DNA of 64,000 bases from positions 62,001-126,000 of the forward strand of contig JAURVB010003358.1 of the NCBI GenBank assembly GCA_033002965.1. Reading direction: 5' to 3'. Source of the DNA: Piper betle (lineage: Eukaryota; Streptophyta; Magnoliopsida; Piperales; Piperaceae). A model generated the notes under the pieces. The model was given only the letters and a program-made list of their open reading frames with translations, was not told the DNA's origin and searched no databases. Both the position numbers and the translations under genes were made by a program. Of this stretch, positions 36,111 through 48,222 are shown piece after piece (position 1 is the stretch's first letter; each line of letters begins with the position of its first letter).

Positions 36111-36247
36111 ACTCATCCAACTTATACAATTGATATTACAATATTTTTTTATCTTAATATTTTGTATAAGATTAAACTAATAAATAATTTTTTTATTTAT
36201 ATATTTCTTTCACTTTTTTAAAAATGACGTAAATAAGTCCATGTGTG

Positions 36248-36291
<44 letters not shown>
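36248..36291. repeat. (TA)n microsatellite
   Basis: About 20 TA units upstream of GLO copy C. Confidence 0.9.
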
Positions 36292-36294
<3 letters not shown>

Positions 36295-36429
36295 TGCTTC
36301 TTCATCATTAATGATACAACAAATAGTCATATCTGATTGGTATTTTAAGATTCTTTTAATTCATATGGCTGCATGGTTTCCGTCAAAGCCTAAATGCTTA
36401 CAGAACAGTTGCATTTTGTCCATGTTTGA

Positions 36430-36545
36430 AGTCTTGGTAAAGCCCAATGGCCGGGAGTTTCAACCGTTTCGACTTTGGAGTGTAGACAGTCTAAAGTCTT
36501 GGTAAAGCCCAATGGCCGGGAGTTTCAACCGTTTCGACTTTGGAG
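36430..36545. repeat. Tandem duplication, 65-bp unit, upstream of GLO copy C
   Basis: The segment AGTCTTGGTAAAGCCCAATG onward to GTTTCGACTTTGGAG occurs twice (about 36,430 and 36,495). The corresponding region upstream of copy D (about 42,760-42,815) has it once, so the duplication arose after the copies separated. Confidence 0.85.
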
Positions 36546-36916
36546 ATCGATTTTTTTACTCTACCATGAACTTTTGTGGGCCATCTGATCTTTGTGAGAA
36601 TCGCATGTTGCTGGTAGCAGTTTAGCTCTCATGATCTTTTACATGTTGTAACAATAGAATTTTTTATTTAGTTGATTGTCGTCTCGACTAGCCGACAAGT
36701 CCTTCCGCTTCTCCCCATTTCTTCTCTTTGTAACTGTTTGTTCATCTAGCTGATCAAACATCCAAATCTGCCAAGCTGCCTAAAGACAACAAAACAGTCA
36801 AGCACTATACTCAGATTGCTGGAAGAAATCTTGGGTCGATTCTACTTCTTACAATTAATTTTACTTCTCCCCTTTTCTACTGTTTTGGATTTTACAGAAC
36901 TGGACGGATCATAGGC

Positions 36917-37583
36917 ATGGCAGATGAGCCAGTGAACGTAAAGGAGTATGAAGAGCTAGCCAGGCTTGCTCTTTCTAAGAAGAAATTTGATATTTTTCGG
37001 GAGGTGCCGAGGACGAGCACACCCTCAAGGAGAATAGCAAAGCTTTCCAGAAAATTCTGTAATTGTTGCCTGATAGAACTCAATCTTTTTAAATCAGTTT
37101 TGATACTTTTTCCGCTATTTTATATGTCGAGGTTTCATCACCTCATTAGATTTCGTCCGAGAGTGCTGGTAGATGTCAGCTCCATTGATTTATCAACGAC
37201 CATTCTTGGGTACAAAACTGATGCTCCAATACTGGTTGCTCCCACCGGAACTCAAGAGCTGGCTCACCCACTTGGTCTGATTTCTGTGCCGATTCCTCCT
37301 GCCGTGATATTACCATTGAGTATCGACTCTTTGATTGCTAATGATGCTTCTCTCTTTGATTTAATCAGGGGAAGTAGCCACAGCTAGAGCAGCAGCTGCA
37401 TCCAACACAATCATGGTAAAGCTTGGGTTTTTTTAAGTAATAATCAGCATTTAGCTTGTCTCGAACTTTATAAATTGGTTCTCAAGTTTTACATCTTCTT
37501 AGGTGTTGTCATTTGCATCATCCTATACGATCGAGGAGGTTGCTTCAAGCTCCAATGGTGCCATTCGTTTCTTTCAATTATGT
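36917..37583 (+). pseudogene. GLO copy C: truncated GLO4-type oxidase, exons 1-4 only
   Basis: Exons by comparison: 36917-37058, 37150-37274, 37369-37415, 37503-37583. Exon 1 lacks one base in a G run (CGGGAGGTGCC, where copy D has one more G), shifting the frame at the conserved RGGAED site. Exon 4 is in frame with one extra codon (SSNGAIRF). After the exon 4 donor, the sequence follows the intron for about 60 bp and then changes near 37,645 to unrelated GC-rich DNA, so exons 5-11 are gone. The 5' flank (36,365-36,916) matches that of copy D (42,697-43,230). Confidence 0.85.
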
Positions 37584-37644
37584 GTAAGTTGCTATTTGGT
37601 CTTAGTTTTGCTTCTTAATGGATAATTATGTGCCATTTTTCACT

Positions 37645-37898
37645 CTCGCCGGCGGCAACGGGACGGTGGGGTAGAGGTAGAGTGAGGAGGAGGGGTGTTC
37701 TGCAGCGGGGTAGAGGAGGGCAGGGTAGATGTGGAACGGGGAGAGGCGGTGACTACAGCGGGGCTGTGCATGCGAGCGTTATTGGAGGAGTTTAATTTTT
37801 TTTATTTTTTTAAAATAATAGATTTGGGCTATTTTTGTAATCGAATGGATACAACCCAAATCAAACATGGGGCAAAAAAAATCAAGGTCACTAACATA
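37645..37898. other. GC-rich segment at the 3' breakpoint of GLO copy C
   Basis: A purine-rich, GC-rich block (starting CGCCGGCGGCAACGGGACGG) followed by a T/A-rich tail. It replaces the rest of copy C, and the duplicated 5' flank of copy B starts right after it. It may be an inserted element, but ends were not found. Confidence 0.4.
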
Positions 37899-38009
37899 TA
37901 TGTGCTATATAATAACAACCGATGCAGTTGAAACAAAGTATACACGAGGATGACATGTCACTTACATTACGGGCGACAAGCCCCACCACAATCAGTGGAG
38001 ACTCTTAAC

Positions 38010-38943
38010 CATGGTTGCATGAATCGGAATCGGAATCGGAATCGGTTTTCCAGGGAGTCGGAATCGGAATCGGAATCGGTCTGAATCGGCCAAGAATCGG
38101 TTCAGTTGAATCGGTCCAAATTAATTTAATCGGTCATATATAATAATTTGACAATTTATAATATAAATATATTAAAATTGGGTATTGATGTTATTTTGAT
38201 ATTATTCTGTATATTATAGTTTCTGATATTTTTAAATATTTTTTAAGATTTTTTTAAAATTATTTAGAATTAATTATTATTTTTGACTCGAGTTAGACTC
38301 GAGTCAACTTTTAATTACGAGAATGCCACTCTTTACCCGCCGCCGCCGCCGCCACCGGCCCGGTCGGCGGCGAGTCTCGAGGCGGCGATGTCGGAGGATG
38401 TCGGCAGCCCGGTCGGACGAACAGTCAGCGGCCCGCAGCCGGCGGCGAGGCGGCCCGGAGCGGCGGCGAGTCGGCGGCAAGTCGCAGCGATTCGTGCGTC
38501 ACAGCCCGATTCGGTCCGGCCACACTTCGGCGGCGACGTTGCGAGGTCGGCGGCGAGGTCGGCAGCCCGGTCGGCGGCGAGCCCGGAGTCGGGGAGCACG
38601 GCGGAGGGCGGAAACGGGGCGGCGGCGGGCGGACGAGCGGCGGCGGCGCGGGGGAGCGGGTTTGATTTTAGGTTTTTAAAATCCAAATTACTATTTTACC
38701 CATGCTTAAATAATTTAATAAAAATCATACCTAAGGTATTTTAGTAATTTCATTAAAAAACCGATTCCGATTTAAATCGGCCGATTCTGATTCCGAGTTA
38801 AATCGGTCGGAATCGGCCGAACTCGGCCGATTCCGAGGCCGATTCGGGGCCGACCGAGTCGGCCCCGAAATCGGATCGGCATCGCGCCGATCCGATTTAA
38901 ATCGGCCGATTCCGCACGGAATCGGCCGATTCGTGCAACAGTG
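38010..38943. mobile_element. hAT-like non-autonomous element with GC-rich core, copy 2 (934 bp)
   Basis: Perfect 8-bp target duplication CTCTTAAC (38,002-38,009 and 38,944-38,951). Ends are CATGGTTGCATGAATCGG and, inverted, CACTGTTGCACGAATCGG. Both subterminal regions are dense arrays of AATCGG/CCGATT (about 38,030-38,130 and 38,760-38,935). The core (about 38,335-38,660) is extremely GC-rich with CGG-type repeats and open on several frames, but codes for nothing recognisable. The empty site is visible at copy A (about 27,200), confirming that this element inserted after the GLO block duplication. Confidence 0.9.
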
Positions 38944-39513
38944 CTCTTAACTATATGTACATTAATTGATTGTGTAATATTTTAATATAATTTTATTTAA
39001 TAATTTTAAAATTATTAATAAAAATATACGAATAAAATTATAAATTTTAATCGAAAACATACTTCAATATATGTTAATTTTAAGTAAAAAAATAGTCTTT
39101 TCTCTTTTCTTATTTCATTTTATAGTATCTTCTATTTTTTTATGTCGAAGAAAATAACTTAGCACTCCTGTTACAACATGATATCTTTTTTAAGAAAAAA
39201 GTAGAGTACTTCAGTTTCAACATTTAACTGCGTTACAGTCAGAACACGTAAAACAACTAATTTTTATTAATAAAACTAATTAATAATCTTATCATCTGGC
39301 TTGTCAAGCTTCCAATCTATGGCTGCCTAAATACGACGGAAACAGTCAGATTGTTGGAAGAAATGTTGGGTCGACGTTGATTATTCAGCATAGTACAGTT
39401 TTTTGTGCGTTCAATGAATACTTTTCTCATAGATGTTGAACATGTAGGCTGCCGTGGTTTCCTTTCGTTTGATGATTGATGTTTCTCTAAAACAAAACAG
39501 GATAGACATAGAG

Positions 39514-42441
39514 ATGGGAGACGAGCCGGTGAACGTGAAGGAATATGAAGAGCTAGCGAGGCTTGCTCTTTCGAAGAAGAGCTTTGATTATTTCCGAGGT
39601 GGTGCCGAGGACGAACACACACTCAAGGAGAATCTCAGAGCTTTCCAGAAAATTCTGTAATTGTTTGCTTGATGGAAAGAACTCCATTCTTTTAACCAGT
39701 TAATTTTGATACTTTGATCAAATACTTAAATTTCGTGGTTTCATCTCTTCAGAATTCGTCCAAGAGTACTGGTAGATGTCAGTTCCATTGATTTGTCGAC
39801 GACAATTCTTGGTTACAAAACGGATTCTCCAATTCTGGTTGCTCCCACAGGGATGCACAAGCTGGCACACCCAGATGGTCTGATTTCGTTGACAATTTGG
39901 ATTACTATATATTGTGTATTGACTGCTTGATTGCTATTGATGAACTTCTTTGGTTTAATCAGGGAGGTGGCAACAGCTAGAGCTGCAGCTGCATCCAACT
40001 CAATCATGGTAAAGGATCGGTTCTCAGTAATCAAGTGGTTTTTATGTCAAACTTTGGACATCGATCATTGGGTCATTGATTGATTTATGTTCTAGAATTT
40101 TAATATTTTCCTAGGTGTTGTCATTTGCATCAAACTGTACGATCGAGGAGGTTGCTGCAAGCTGCAACGCCATTCGTTTCTATCAATTATACGTAAGATG
40201 TTATTTGGTCTTAGTTATACGTGCCGTTGTTGCTGCTATTTTTTGCTCTTTCTTTACGAGTAAATTGTTTTTCACAATCAGGTTTATAAAAGACGAGATA
40301 TTGCCGCAACACTAGTACATAAGGCTGAGAATTGTGGGTTCAAAGCTATTGTTCTTACTGTTGATACACCAAGGTTTGGTAGAAGGGAAGCAGACATAAA
40401 AACAGGAAGGAATTCTGTTTCTAATGCTGTTATATTTTCAGCAAACTGGGAGCTATCATACTTATGAATATATTGCTAACTTTTTTTCAGCAGATTGGAT
40501 GTACCTATGTTGAGAAACCTTGAAGGTCTTCTATCTGTGGATGTGAATGCCGTGAGTATAGTTCTTGTTCCCAACTCGTTCATTTGTTAGGCAGTTTCTT
40601 TTGGCAATTGTAGTTTGTTCTTCCAAATAAATGCTATCACTGTTAGTGTTGTTGGCAAGGACCTATTTCTGCAAACAAACGTCCTGTCATGCCAGTGCTC
40701 TCTTTATATGGTTGCAAATGGGAAGCACAAGAACTTGAGAATTTTTTGTTCACCTGGAATAATATGTGCAAATATTTTGAACCAGTGACAGAGTAGATTT
40801 TGGCCATTAAAATTCCTGATGACTGTGACATGCTATGTATAAATCTCTCATTTCTTGACTATCAATTTAGATTGGGAATGTATCCCATGTAATGAAATAA
40901 ATGCATCTTGTATAATTTATGATAATTGACTATGCAGGGTTTTAGGAGGTTTGAAGACCTCTACTTGCCTAATCAGCCCTAGACCTCTGTTACCTGTAAT
41001 AAGCTATGAGAAATTTAGAATGACTTGCGAGACTTTTATGTTCATTCACAAAATTGCTTCATAGGCCAATCCTTTTTCGTAATCTTCTTCAGGTTAGAGG
41101 TTCTAAACTTGAAGCTTTTGCATCTGCCATGAAGGATCCCTCTCTGAATTGGAAGGTTTTCTTTTGCGACTCATCAGCAATATCAATTATCCTTTTTTCA
41201 TGAAGATGTATCAAAGTAGTAGTTTTTTTTTTATGAAGTCAAAGTGGTTGCTTTTCTCAATCTTAAATGCTTAGAATCAGGACAGCTTGTGATTAATTTT
41301 CTCCCATCACAAACTAAAATTGTCTCATAAATTTCATGCTTTAACGGTACAATTTCCACTAAAAATTTCCCAACAGTACAACAGTTATAAATTCCTCCAA
41401 AGAAATTGATTAATCCTTTTTCTCTTAGTATATGTTGCAAGACATAAACAGGTTGAATCGATTACAAACTTGCCCATTAATCTTTCTCTCCTATTAATAT
41501 TTTTTAGGACATGGAGTGGTTGAAATCCATTACAAAATTGCCCATCTTGATCAAGGGTGTGCTTACTGCTGAAGATGGTAAACCATTCATTTCCAATATG
41601 TAACTGTCCAATATATCTGATTTGACGAAATGAAGTATGTGATTCTCCTTCAAAAACTTTTAAGTGTCCAACAATGGCAGCTAAAAAGGCGGTGGAGTCA
41701 GGAGTCAGTGGGGTGATAGTTTCAAACCATGGAGCTCGCCAGCTTGATTATTCCCCTGCCACAATAACTGTCCTTGAAGAGGTAACAATTTAAATTCTCA
41801 CCTATTGGTTGTTTATACTGCATCACCTTAAGCTTTTAAACCTTTTTTTGCCGACGAATGTTTTTTTTGTATATCTGATACAGTGAGTAGCCTTGTTTGA
41901 TCATAGTAAGATAATAAAACGGGACTTTGTGGGTTTATTTATTGTACTGTCCCATGCTGCGTAGGCCTTTTTTATAGATAAGTATATGTTTAATCTTATA
42001 GTACCCATAAATTTATAGTGTCATTTGCATTTTCTACTTGTATTTTCATGAAATTTTACAGATACTTCAAGCTGTTTGTGGCAAAGTACCTGTTCTAGTT
42101 GATGGAGGAATTCGTCGTGGCACTGATATCTTTAAGGCCCTTGCTCTTGGGGCCAAGGCCGTGATGGTATATTTTTATTATAAACAATTGGAAATTCACT
42201 GTTCTCATTGTTTATGTTGATCTTCTGAAAAGAGGCCATTTTCATTGCACTTCTTACACAGGTTGGAAGGCCAGTGGTATATGGCTTAGCTACAAAAGGA
42301 GAATCTGGTGTAAGAAATGTATTGAAGATGTTGAAAGATGAGCTTGAACTTACAATGGCTCTTTCCGGCTGTCCTACTTTGAAAGATATAACCCGAGCTC
42401 ACGTCAGCACCGAGACAGATAGGCTGAGATCACATCTATGA
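39514..42441 (+). pseudogene. GLO4: GLO copy B: (S)-2-hydroxy-acid oxidase GLO4-type, nearly complete but damaged
   Basis: Exons: 39514-39656, 39753-39877, 39963-40008, 40115-40192, 40282-40405, 40494-40551, 41093-41155, 41508-41577, 41681-41781, 42062-42166, 42262-42441. Near-identical to copy A in exons, introns and flanks. Active-site and FMN regions are present: [44 protein letters not shown], and the S-H-L C-terminus. Breaks: one G is missing at the exon 3 start (39,963; copies A and C have it). One A is missing at the end of exon 5, and the exon 5 donor is GA, as in copy A. The usual leucine of TPRLGRRE is phenylalanine. Exons 9-11, broken in copy A, are intact here. If the single-base losses were consensus errors, only the donor change would remain against function. 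Confidence 0.85.
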
Positions 42442-43548
42442 GTACAGAGTGCACTTATGTGAAAAGTTGCGTGAACTTACAAGAGAACAGCAATTATCCA
42501 GAACCTTTCCTTCTGAAATATATAAGCTGGCAGCTGCGTGTAGGATAGTACTATCCTGTTTTGTGGTAATCGATATATCTTACAATTGTTATTATTTGGA
42601 GTGATTGCAACTTCGATTGAGTCCTACCTTTATCAACTTAGAATTGTTTGCTAGATGCGTGCTATCCAATATTGCAAACTATTCCAAGGATTCCCAGAGC
42701 TGCATGGTTTACGTCCAAGCCTAAATGCTTACAGAACAGTTGCATGTTGTCCATGTTTGAAGTCTTGGTAAAGCCCAATGGCTGGGAGTTTCAACCGTTT
42801 CGACTTTGGAGTATAGACAGTCTATGATGAATCAATCAACAGGATATTAGAAAGCCTCAATCGATTTTTTTACTGTACTATGAACTTTTGTGGGCCATCT
42901 GATCTCTGTGAAATTCGTATGTTGCTGTTAACAGTTTAGACTCTCATAATCTTTTACATGTTATAACAATAGTATTTTTTATTTAGTTGATTGTCGTCTC
43001 CACTAGCCAACAACTCCTTCCGCTTCTCCCCATTTCTTCTCTTCGTAACTGTTTGTTGATCTAGCTGATCAAACATCCAATCTGCCAAGCTGCCTAAAGA
43101 CCACAAAACAATGAAGCACTATACTCAGATTGCTGGAAGAAATCTTGGGTCGATTCTACTTCATACAATTAATTTTACTTATCCCCTTTTCTACTGTGTT
43201 GGATTTTAAAGAACTGGATGGATCTCAGGCATGGCAGATGAGCCAGTGAACGTGAAGGAGTATGAAGAGCTGGCTAGGCTTGCTCTTTCTAAGAAGAAAT
43301 TTGATATTTTTCGGGGAGGTGCCGAGGACGAGCACACCCTCAAGGAGAATACCAAAGCTTTCCAGAAAATTCTGTAATTGTTGCCTGATAGAACTCAATC
43401 TTTTTAAATCAGTTTTGATACTTTTTCCGCTATTTTATATGTAAAGGTTTCATCACCTCATTAGATTTCGTCCGAGAGTGCTGGTAGATGTCAGCTCCAT
43501 TGATTTATCAACGACCATTAAGGGAGAAAGATTAATGGGCAGCATAAG

Positions 43549-44084
43549 TGTTGGGATCAACCAAACAAACCAAATACAAATCCCCTTATTTCAACATATA
43601 AGGATGAAAAGTACCAAACAAATAGAGAGAGACGACAAGATAATTTTACGTGGAAAACCCCAAATTTGAGGAAAAAACCACAGGGCAAACAACCAGATCA
43701 AATTCACTATATCACAATTTTGATACAGAATAGATCCACAGGAGAACAAACTCCCCAATACCAATTTACTGTACTTTCTACAAAATTGGTATAAAGTCGT
43801 AGAAGACAATAAAGGAAGAATATTACAGATTAAGAACTTGGCGAAGTTACCATTGACGATTGCAAGCCAATCTCAACAAAGCATCCACCTTTCTTCAATC
43901 CACACAATTTTCTTTCTCCCTTTGCAGTAGTTTTTCTCCAAAACCCAAAAACCAGAAAAAACCAAAGAAGAAAAGCGTCGTACGTTGCTTTTATCCCTTT
44001 CAACTAACCAAATCTGGAAAATCTTGGTTTTGCCCAAAACAGGGTTGTAAGTTCATGTATTTATGGAGGAGGGACAACCCAACA
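43549..44084 (-). repeat. 3' LTR of the copia element
   Basis: TG...CA ends, preceded in element sense by the polypurine tract at about 44,085-44,100. Near-identical to 48,223-48,759. Confidence 0.95.
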
Positions 44085-44115
44085 AACCTCCCCTTCCCGA
44101 CTCCATAAAATACCT

Positions 44116-46281
44116 CTAGCCAGCATGGGAAGCTCCATCCATGCCTGCTCCATTCCTGCAGTAAACATGTTTCTCCTTTGACACAACTTTAGTCATCATG
44201 TCTGAAACATTTCTTTCAGTATGAATTTTTGTTAGCTCAAGAGATTTACTTTCCAACACATTTCTTATCCAGTGATATCTCACATCAATGTGCTTGCTCC
44301 TTGAATGAAAACTTGAATTCTTACTCAGGTGAATTGCACTCTGGCTATCACAGTGTACAATGTATCTCTCCTGTTCAATGCCAATTTCATTCAAAAATCT
44401 CTTTGTCCATAGCATCTCCTTGCAAGCCTCTGTAGCAGCAATAAATTCTGCTTCAGTTGTGGATAATGCAACACACTTTTGCAACCTAGACTGCCAAGAC
44501 ACAGCCCCATTAGCAAAATTAACAATAAACCCAGATGTTGACCTTCTTGTTTCCAAGTCACCTGCCATGTCTGCATCAGTGTAGCCAACCAATAAAGGTT
44601 TATCACTTCCAAAACACAAACATATTTTGGACGTACCTCTCAAGTACCTCATTATCCATTTAACTGCTAGCCAATGTTCTTTGCTCGGATTTGCTAAATG
44701 TCTGCTAACCATTCCAACTGCATATGCTATATCAGGCCTTGTACAAACCATAGCATACATTAAACTACCAACTGCAAAAGCATAAGAAACCTTTCTCATT
44801 TCCTTCATTTCTGTTTCACTTAAGTCACTTTTCTTCAACTTGAAGTGACCCCCAAGTGGAACTCCAACCGGCTTTGCATCTTTCATGTTGAATTTTTCAA
44901 GTACCTTTTCTATGTACTTTTGCTGTGACACCCAAAACTTTCTAGCTCCCCTGTCACGCTGAATGGACATTTCCAAGATTTGCTTTGCCGGTCCCAAATC
45001 CTTCATTGCAAAGGATTTGTTCAAGTTCTTCTTTAAACTTGCAATCTTGGCTCCATCATGTCCTACAATCAACATGTCATCCACATAAAGCAACAAAATA
45101 ACAAAGTCACCATCATCAAACCTCTTCATGAACACACAGTGATTAGAAACAGATTTCTTGTACCCATTCTTTTCCATAAAAGAATCAAACTTTTTATACC
45201 ACTGTCTAGGAGCTTGCTTCAATCCATATAAACTCTTTTTCAGTCTGCACACCATCTGTTCCTTTCCTCTGACTTTAAAACCCTCTGGTTGCTCCATGTA
45301 TATGGTCTCCTCAAGATCACCATAAAGAAAGGCCGTCTTCACATCTAACTGTTCAACTTCCAAATCCAAACTTGCAGCCAAAGCCAGAACAATTCTAATA
45401 GAAGACATTTTAACAACAGGAGAAAAAATTTCATCGAAATCAATACCTTTCTTCTGTCCGAAGCCCTTCACCACCAACCTTACCTTGTACCTTGGTTGTG
45501 TGTTATTTTCTTCATATTTGATCCTGTAGACCCATTTATTCCTTAATATTCTCTTCCCCTTAGGAAGATCCACCAACTCATAGGTGTGATTATCATGTAA
45601 AGATTTCATCTCATCTTGCATTGCCTTCAACCACTTCTCCTTTTCTACATGAGCTTTGACCTCACTGAAATTTTCTGGTTCTCCACATTCATTAATTGTC
45701 ACATATTCTAATGATGGATATCTTGTTGATGGAATTGGTTCACGAGCTGATCTCCTCACATTAGTTAGCTGCCCTTGATCAGAATCTCCATGTTCCTGTC
45801 CAACATCATTAACAAACTCATTAGAAATATCATCAGACACCACATCCTCACCCTCATCATCACTCGGTGGGGAAATAATTGTGTCATCATGAGCCGCCTT
45901 TTCACTTCTAGCTGAGGTTGAAGGATCTTTTATCTTTTCCAAGCTTTCCTGAGATTTAGTTTGAGGAACTTCTTCCTTGCCAAACTCCTCAACTGTTTGA
46001 TCCTCTCTGAAAACTACATCTCTGCTTCGAATCAGTTTTCTATTCTTAGGATCCCAAAGTTTGTATCCAAACTTATCATCACCATATCCCAGAAAGATGC
46101 ATTCCACGGCTCTAGAGTCAAGCTTAGCCCTTTGTTCCTTGGGCACATGTGTAAAGGCTTTACAACCAAAGACTCTCAAATGAGAATAACTGACCTTTTT
46201 GTCACTCCAAATCCTTTCTGGTATGTCACTGTTCAGAGCATGTGTGGGAGATCTGTTGATTAAATAACAAGCTGTGCTCAT
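44116..46281 (-). pseudogene. Copia pol, C-terminal segment (integrase end, reverse transcriptase, RNase H)
   Basis: 721 residues. Residues 1-90 are the integrase C-terminal part (LINRSPTHAL, FGCKAF). Reverse transcriptase starts near 220 (WLKAMQDEM) with KARLVVKGF-like, LDVKTAFLYGDL and the catalytic YVDD at 399-402. RNase H lies near 590-700 with DADMAGD, RRSTSGF, ALSTTEAEF and a C-terminal KHIDVRYHWIR. It is separated from the upstream segment by a one-base loss near 46,290. The first M is internal to the polyprotein, not a true start. Confidence 0.92.
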
Positions 46282-47801
46282 GGCTTCACCCAGAAGCTTT
46301 TAGGCAACTTAGCTGAAGACAACATACTCCTAACCCTCTCAGAGATGGTTCTGTTCATTCTTTCAGCCACTCCATTATGTTGAGGAGTATAAGGAACCGT
46401 CTTCTCATGCCTAATCCCATGCTTGCTACAATATTCATCAAACTCAACAGAACAATATTCACCACCATTATCACTTCTAAGATATTTCAAGAGCTTACCG
46501 GTTTCTCTTTCAACCAATACATGAAAATTCTTAAAGATGCCAAAAACATCACTTTTATTTTTCATGCCATAAGCCCACACCTTCCTAGAAGTATCATCAA
46601 TAAAAGTGACAAAATAAATAGAACCGCCAAGAGATTTTACCTCCATAGGCCCACACACATCAGAGTGTACCAACTCAAGAACTTCTGACTTCCTTGTACT
46701 TGTGCTTGCAAAGGATGTCCTACGTTGTTTCCCGACCAAACAATGGTCACAAGAACTAATTGTGATATCCTTGACCTTGGGAAGGAGATTTAACTTCTTC
46801 AAAGTCTCTAGTCCCTTCTCACTCATGTGTCCCAATCGACGGTGCCACAAATCAGCAGTGGAATCAAATGAAGAAATATTAACCTCCCCTCGAACCAGAC
46901 TCGTCTCAGTTTTGTACAAACTGCAACACTTCTTCCCTTTAGCAACAACAAGAGAACCTTTCACAAGTTTCCACACACCTTGTGCAAATTGTGAACCAAA
47001 TCCTTCATCATCAAGCACTCCGGTTGACAACAAACTCATCCTTAAATCTAGAATATGTCTGACCTTTTTAAGCACCAATCTGTAACCCGTGTTTGTTACT
47101 ATATGCACATCTCCAAGTCCCACAATTTTGGAAGTATCACTATTTCCCATCTTCACTATTCCCAAATCTGAAGATTCATAGGTAGTAAAGAAATTTTTGC
47201 TTGGAGTTGCATGAAATGATGCTCCCGAGTCAACTACCCAACTAGCATCACAATCGGCCGTCAAACAATCATTCCCACAATCAGAAAGAATTACCATGTC
47301 ATTATGCACAACATTAGTGTTCGTTTCTCCTTGATCCTTGTTGTCCTTATTTTTCAAGTCTTTCTTGAGCTTCCAACAATCCTTCTTCAAATGACCTGTC
47401 TTGTCACAATAGTAACACTTCAAGTGCTTCCTGGATTTAGACCTTCCTCGACTCTTGTCCCTTCTGTCTATGTCTCTATTTCTCGATCTACCTCTTGCCT
47501 CTTCTGACACTAATGCATGAGACCCTGAAGTTGGTAGAGATTTTCTTCTCACCTCCTCATTCAGTAAACTGCTTGTTACCATGTCCATTGTGAGTTTTCC
47601 ATCCGGAGCAGCATTGCTTAAAGATATCACCAATGTTTCCCAACTCTCTGGCAAAGTGTTGAGGAGCAGGATAGCTTGCCATTCCTCATCTAGAGTCATC
47701 TTCATCCTGGCAAGTTGAGTAATAATACTCTTCATCTCATTGAGATGCTCACTTATGTCAGTTCCATCCTTATACCTCAAATTCACCAATTTCCTTATCA
47801 A
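46278..47801 (-). pseudogene. Copia gag-protease-integrase segment
   Basis: 507 residues. The gag core comes first, with a zinc knuckle at 129-142 (CYYCDKTGHLKKDC). The protease active site DSGA is at 191-194. The pre-integrase HRRLGH motif is near 320, and the integrase core has VTFIDDTSRKVW, LRSDNGGEY and PQHNGVAERMNRT. The frame ends at KSFWVKP, where one base is missing in a G run. It is preceded by an in-frame stop that separates it from the gag N-terminus. Confidence 0.92.
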
Positions 47802-47840
47802 AAGGGTCTTATTGCCAGCAGTGTTCCTCTCATAAACTTC

Positions 47841-48104
47841 TTAGAGTTTATCCCATATTGCTTTTGAGGATGTCAATTCAGAAACATGATGATACACAAC
47901 TTCATCTACCCATTGTCTCAAACAGGCCATAGCCTTCCTATCCAATTTATTCCAGTCTTTTTCAGTCACCTCCGCCGGTTTCTGACCAGTGATAGGTTCA
48001 TATAAATCCTTGGAATATAGATGATCAATCATCTTTCCTTTCCAATAATGCCAGTTACTAGGCCCCTTAAGAGATATCATCTTAACATACTTCTCATCAG
48101 CCAT
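47841..48104 (-). pseudogene. Copia gag N-terminus, ended by a stop
   Basis: 87 residues starting MADEKYVKMISLKGPSNWHY, the likely true start of the polyprotein. It ends at a TAA after WDKL, in frame with the following segment (EVYERNTAGNK). A single C-to-T change could account for this stop. Confidence 0.88.
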
Positions 48105-48222
48105 CTTGTTGAAATATAAATCACAGACACACCAACTAGGCTTTTAGAAATTTCGTCGAACACCTAGTGGGCATCAAATATCAACAACATAAACTTGCAA
48201 ACCTGTTGGCTCTGATACCACT

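Larger units (their letters stand above)
31003..36242 (-). mobile_element. Decayed Ty1-copia retrotransposon, 3' end lost, with two nested insertions
   Basis: Minus-strand fragments in copia order. Gag lies at 35,468-35,250; pre-integrase zinc region and integrase start at 34,726-34,358 (LWHRRLGHLSESG) and 34,324-34,130 (DVWGRVHGKSFGGNFYFVTF). More integrase lies near 34,000, reverse transcriptase at 31,852-31,604 (RSLYGLKQVQKQ, LYVDNMLVA) and RNase H at 31,188-31,003 (STSGYVF, VALSSIEAEY). Many stops and frameshifts break it. A PBS-like GGTATC lies beside an LTR-like edge at 35,773 (TGTTGAGAAAAATCC). The LTR extends to about 36,242 and contains a 117-bp tandem repeat. The downstream LTR is missing. 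It sits between GLO copies A and C and is itself interrupted by a TRIM (32,042) and a hAT-like element (32,876). Confidence 0.8.

Noticed and set aside
38283..38744. 153-codon alanine/arginine-rich frames
   Set aside because: CGG-repeat core of the second hAT-like element; equally open on the other strand.
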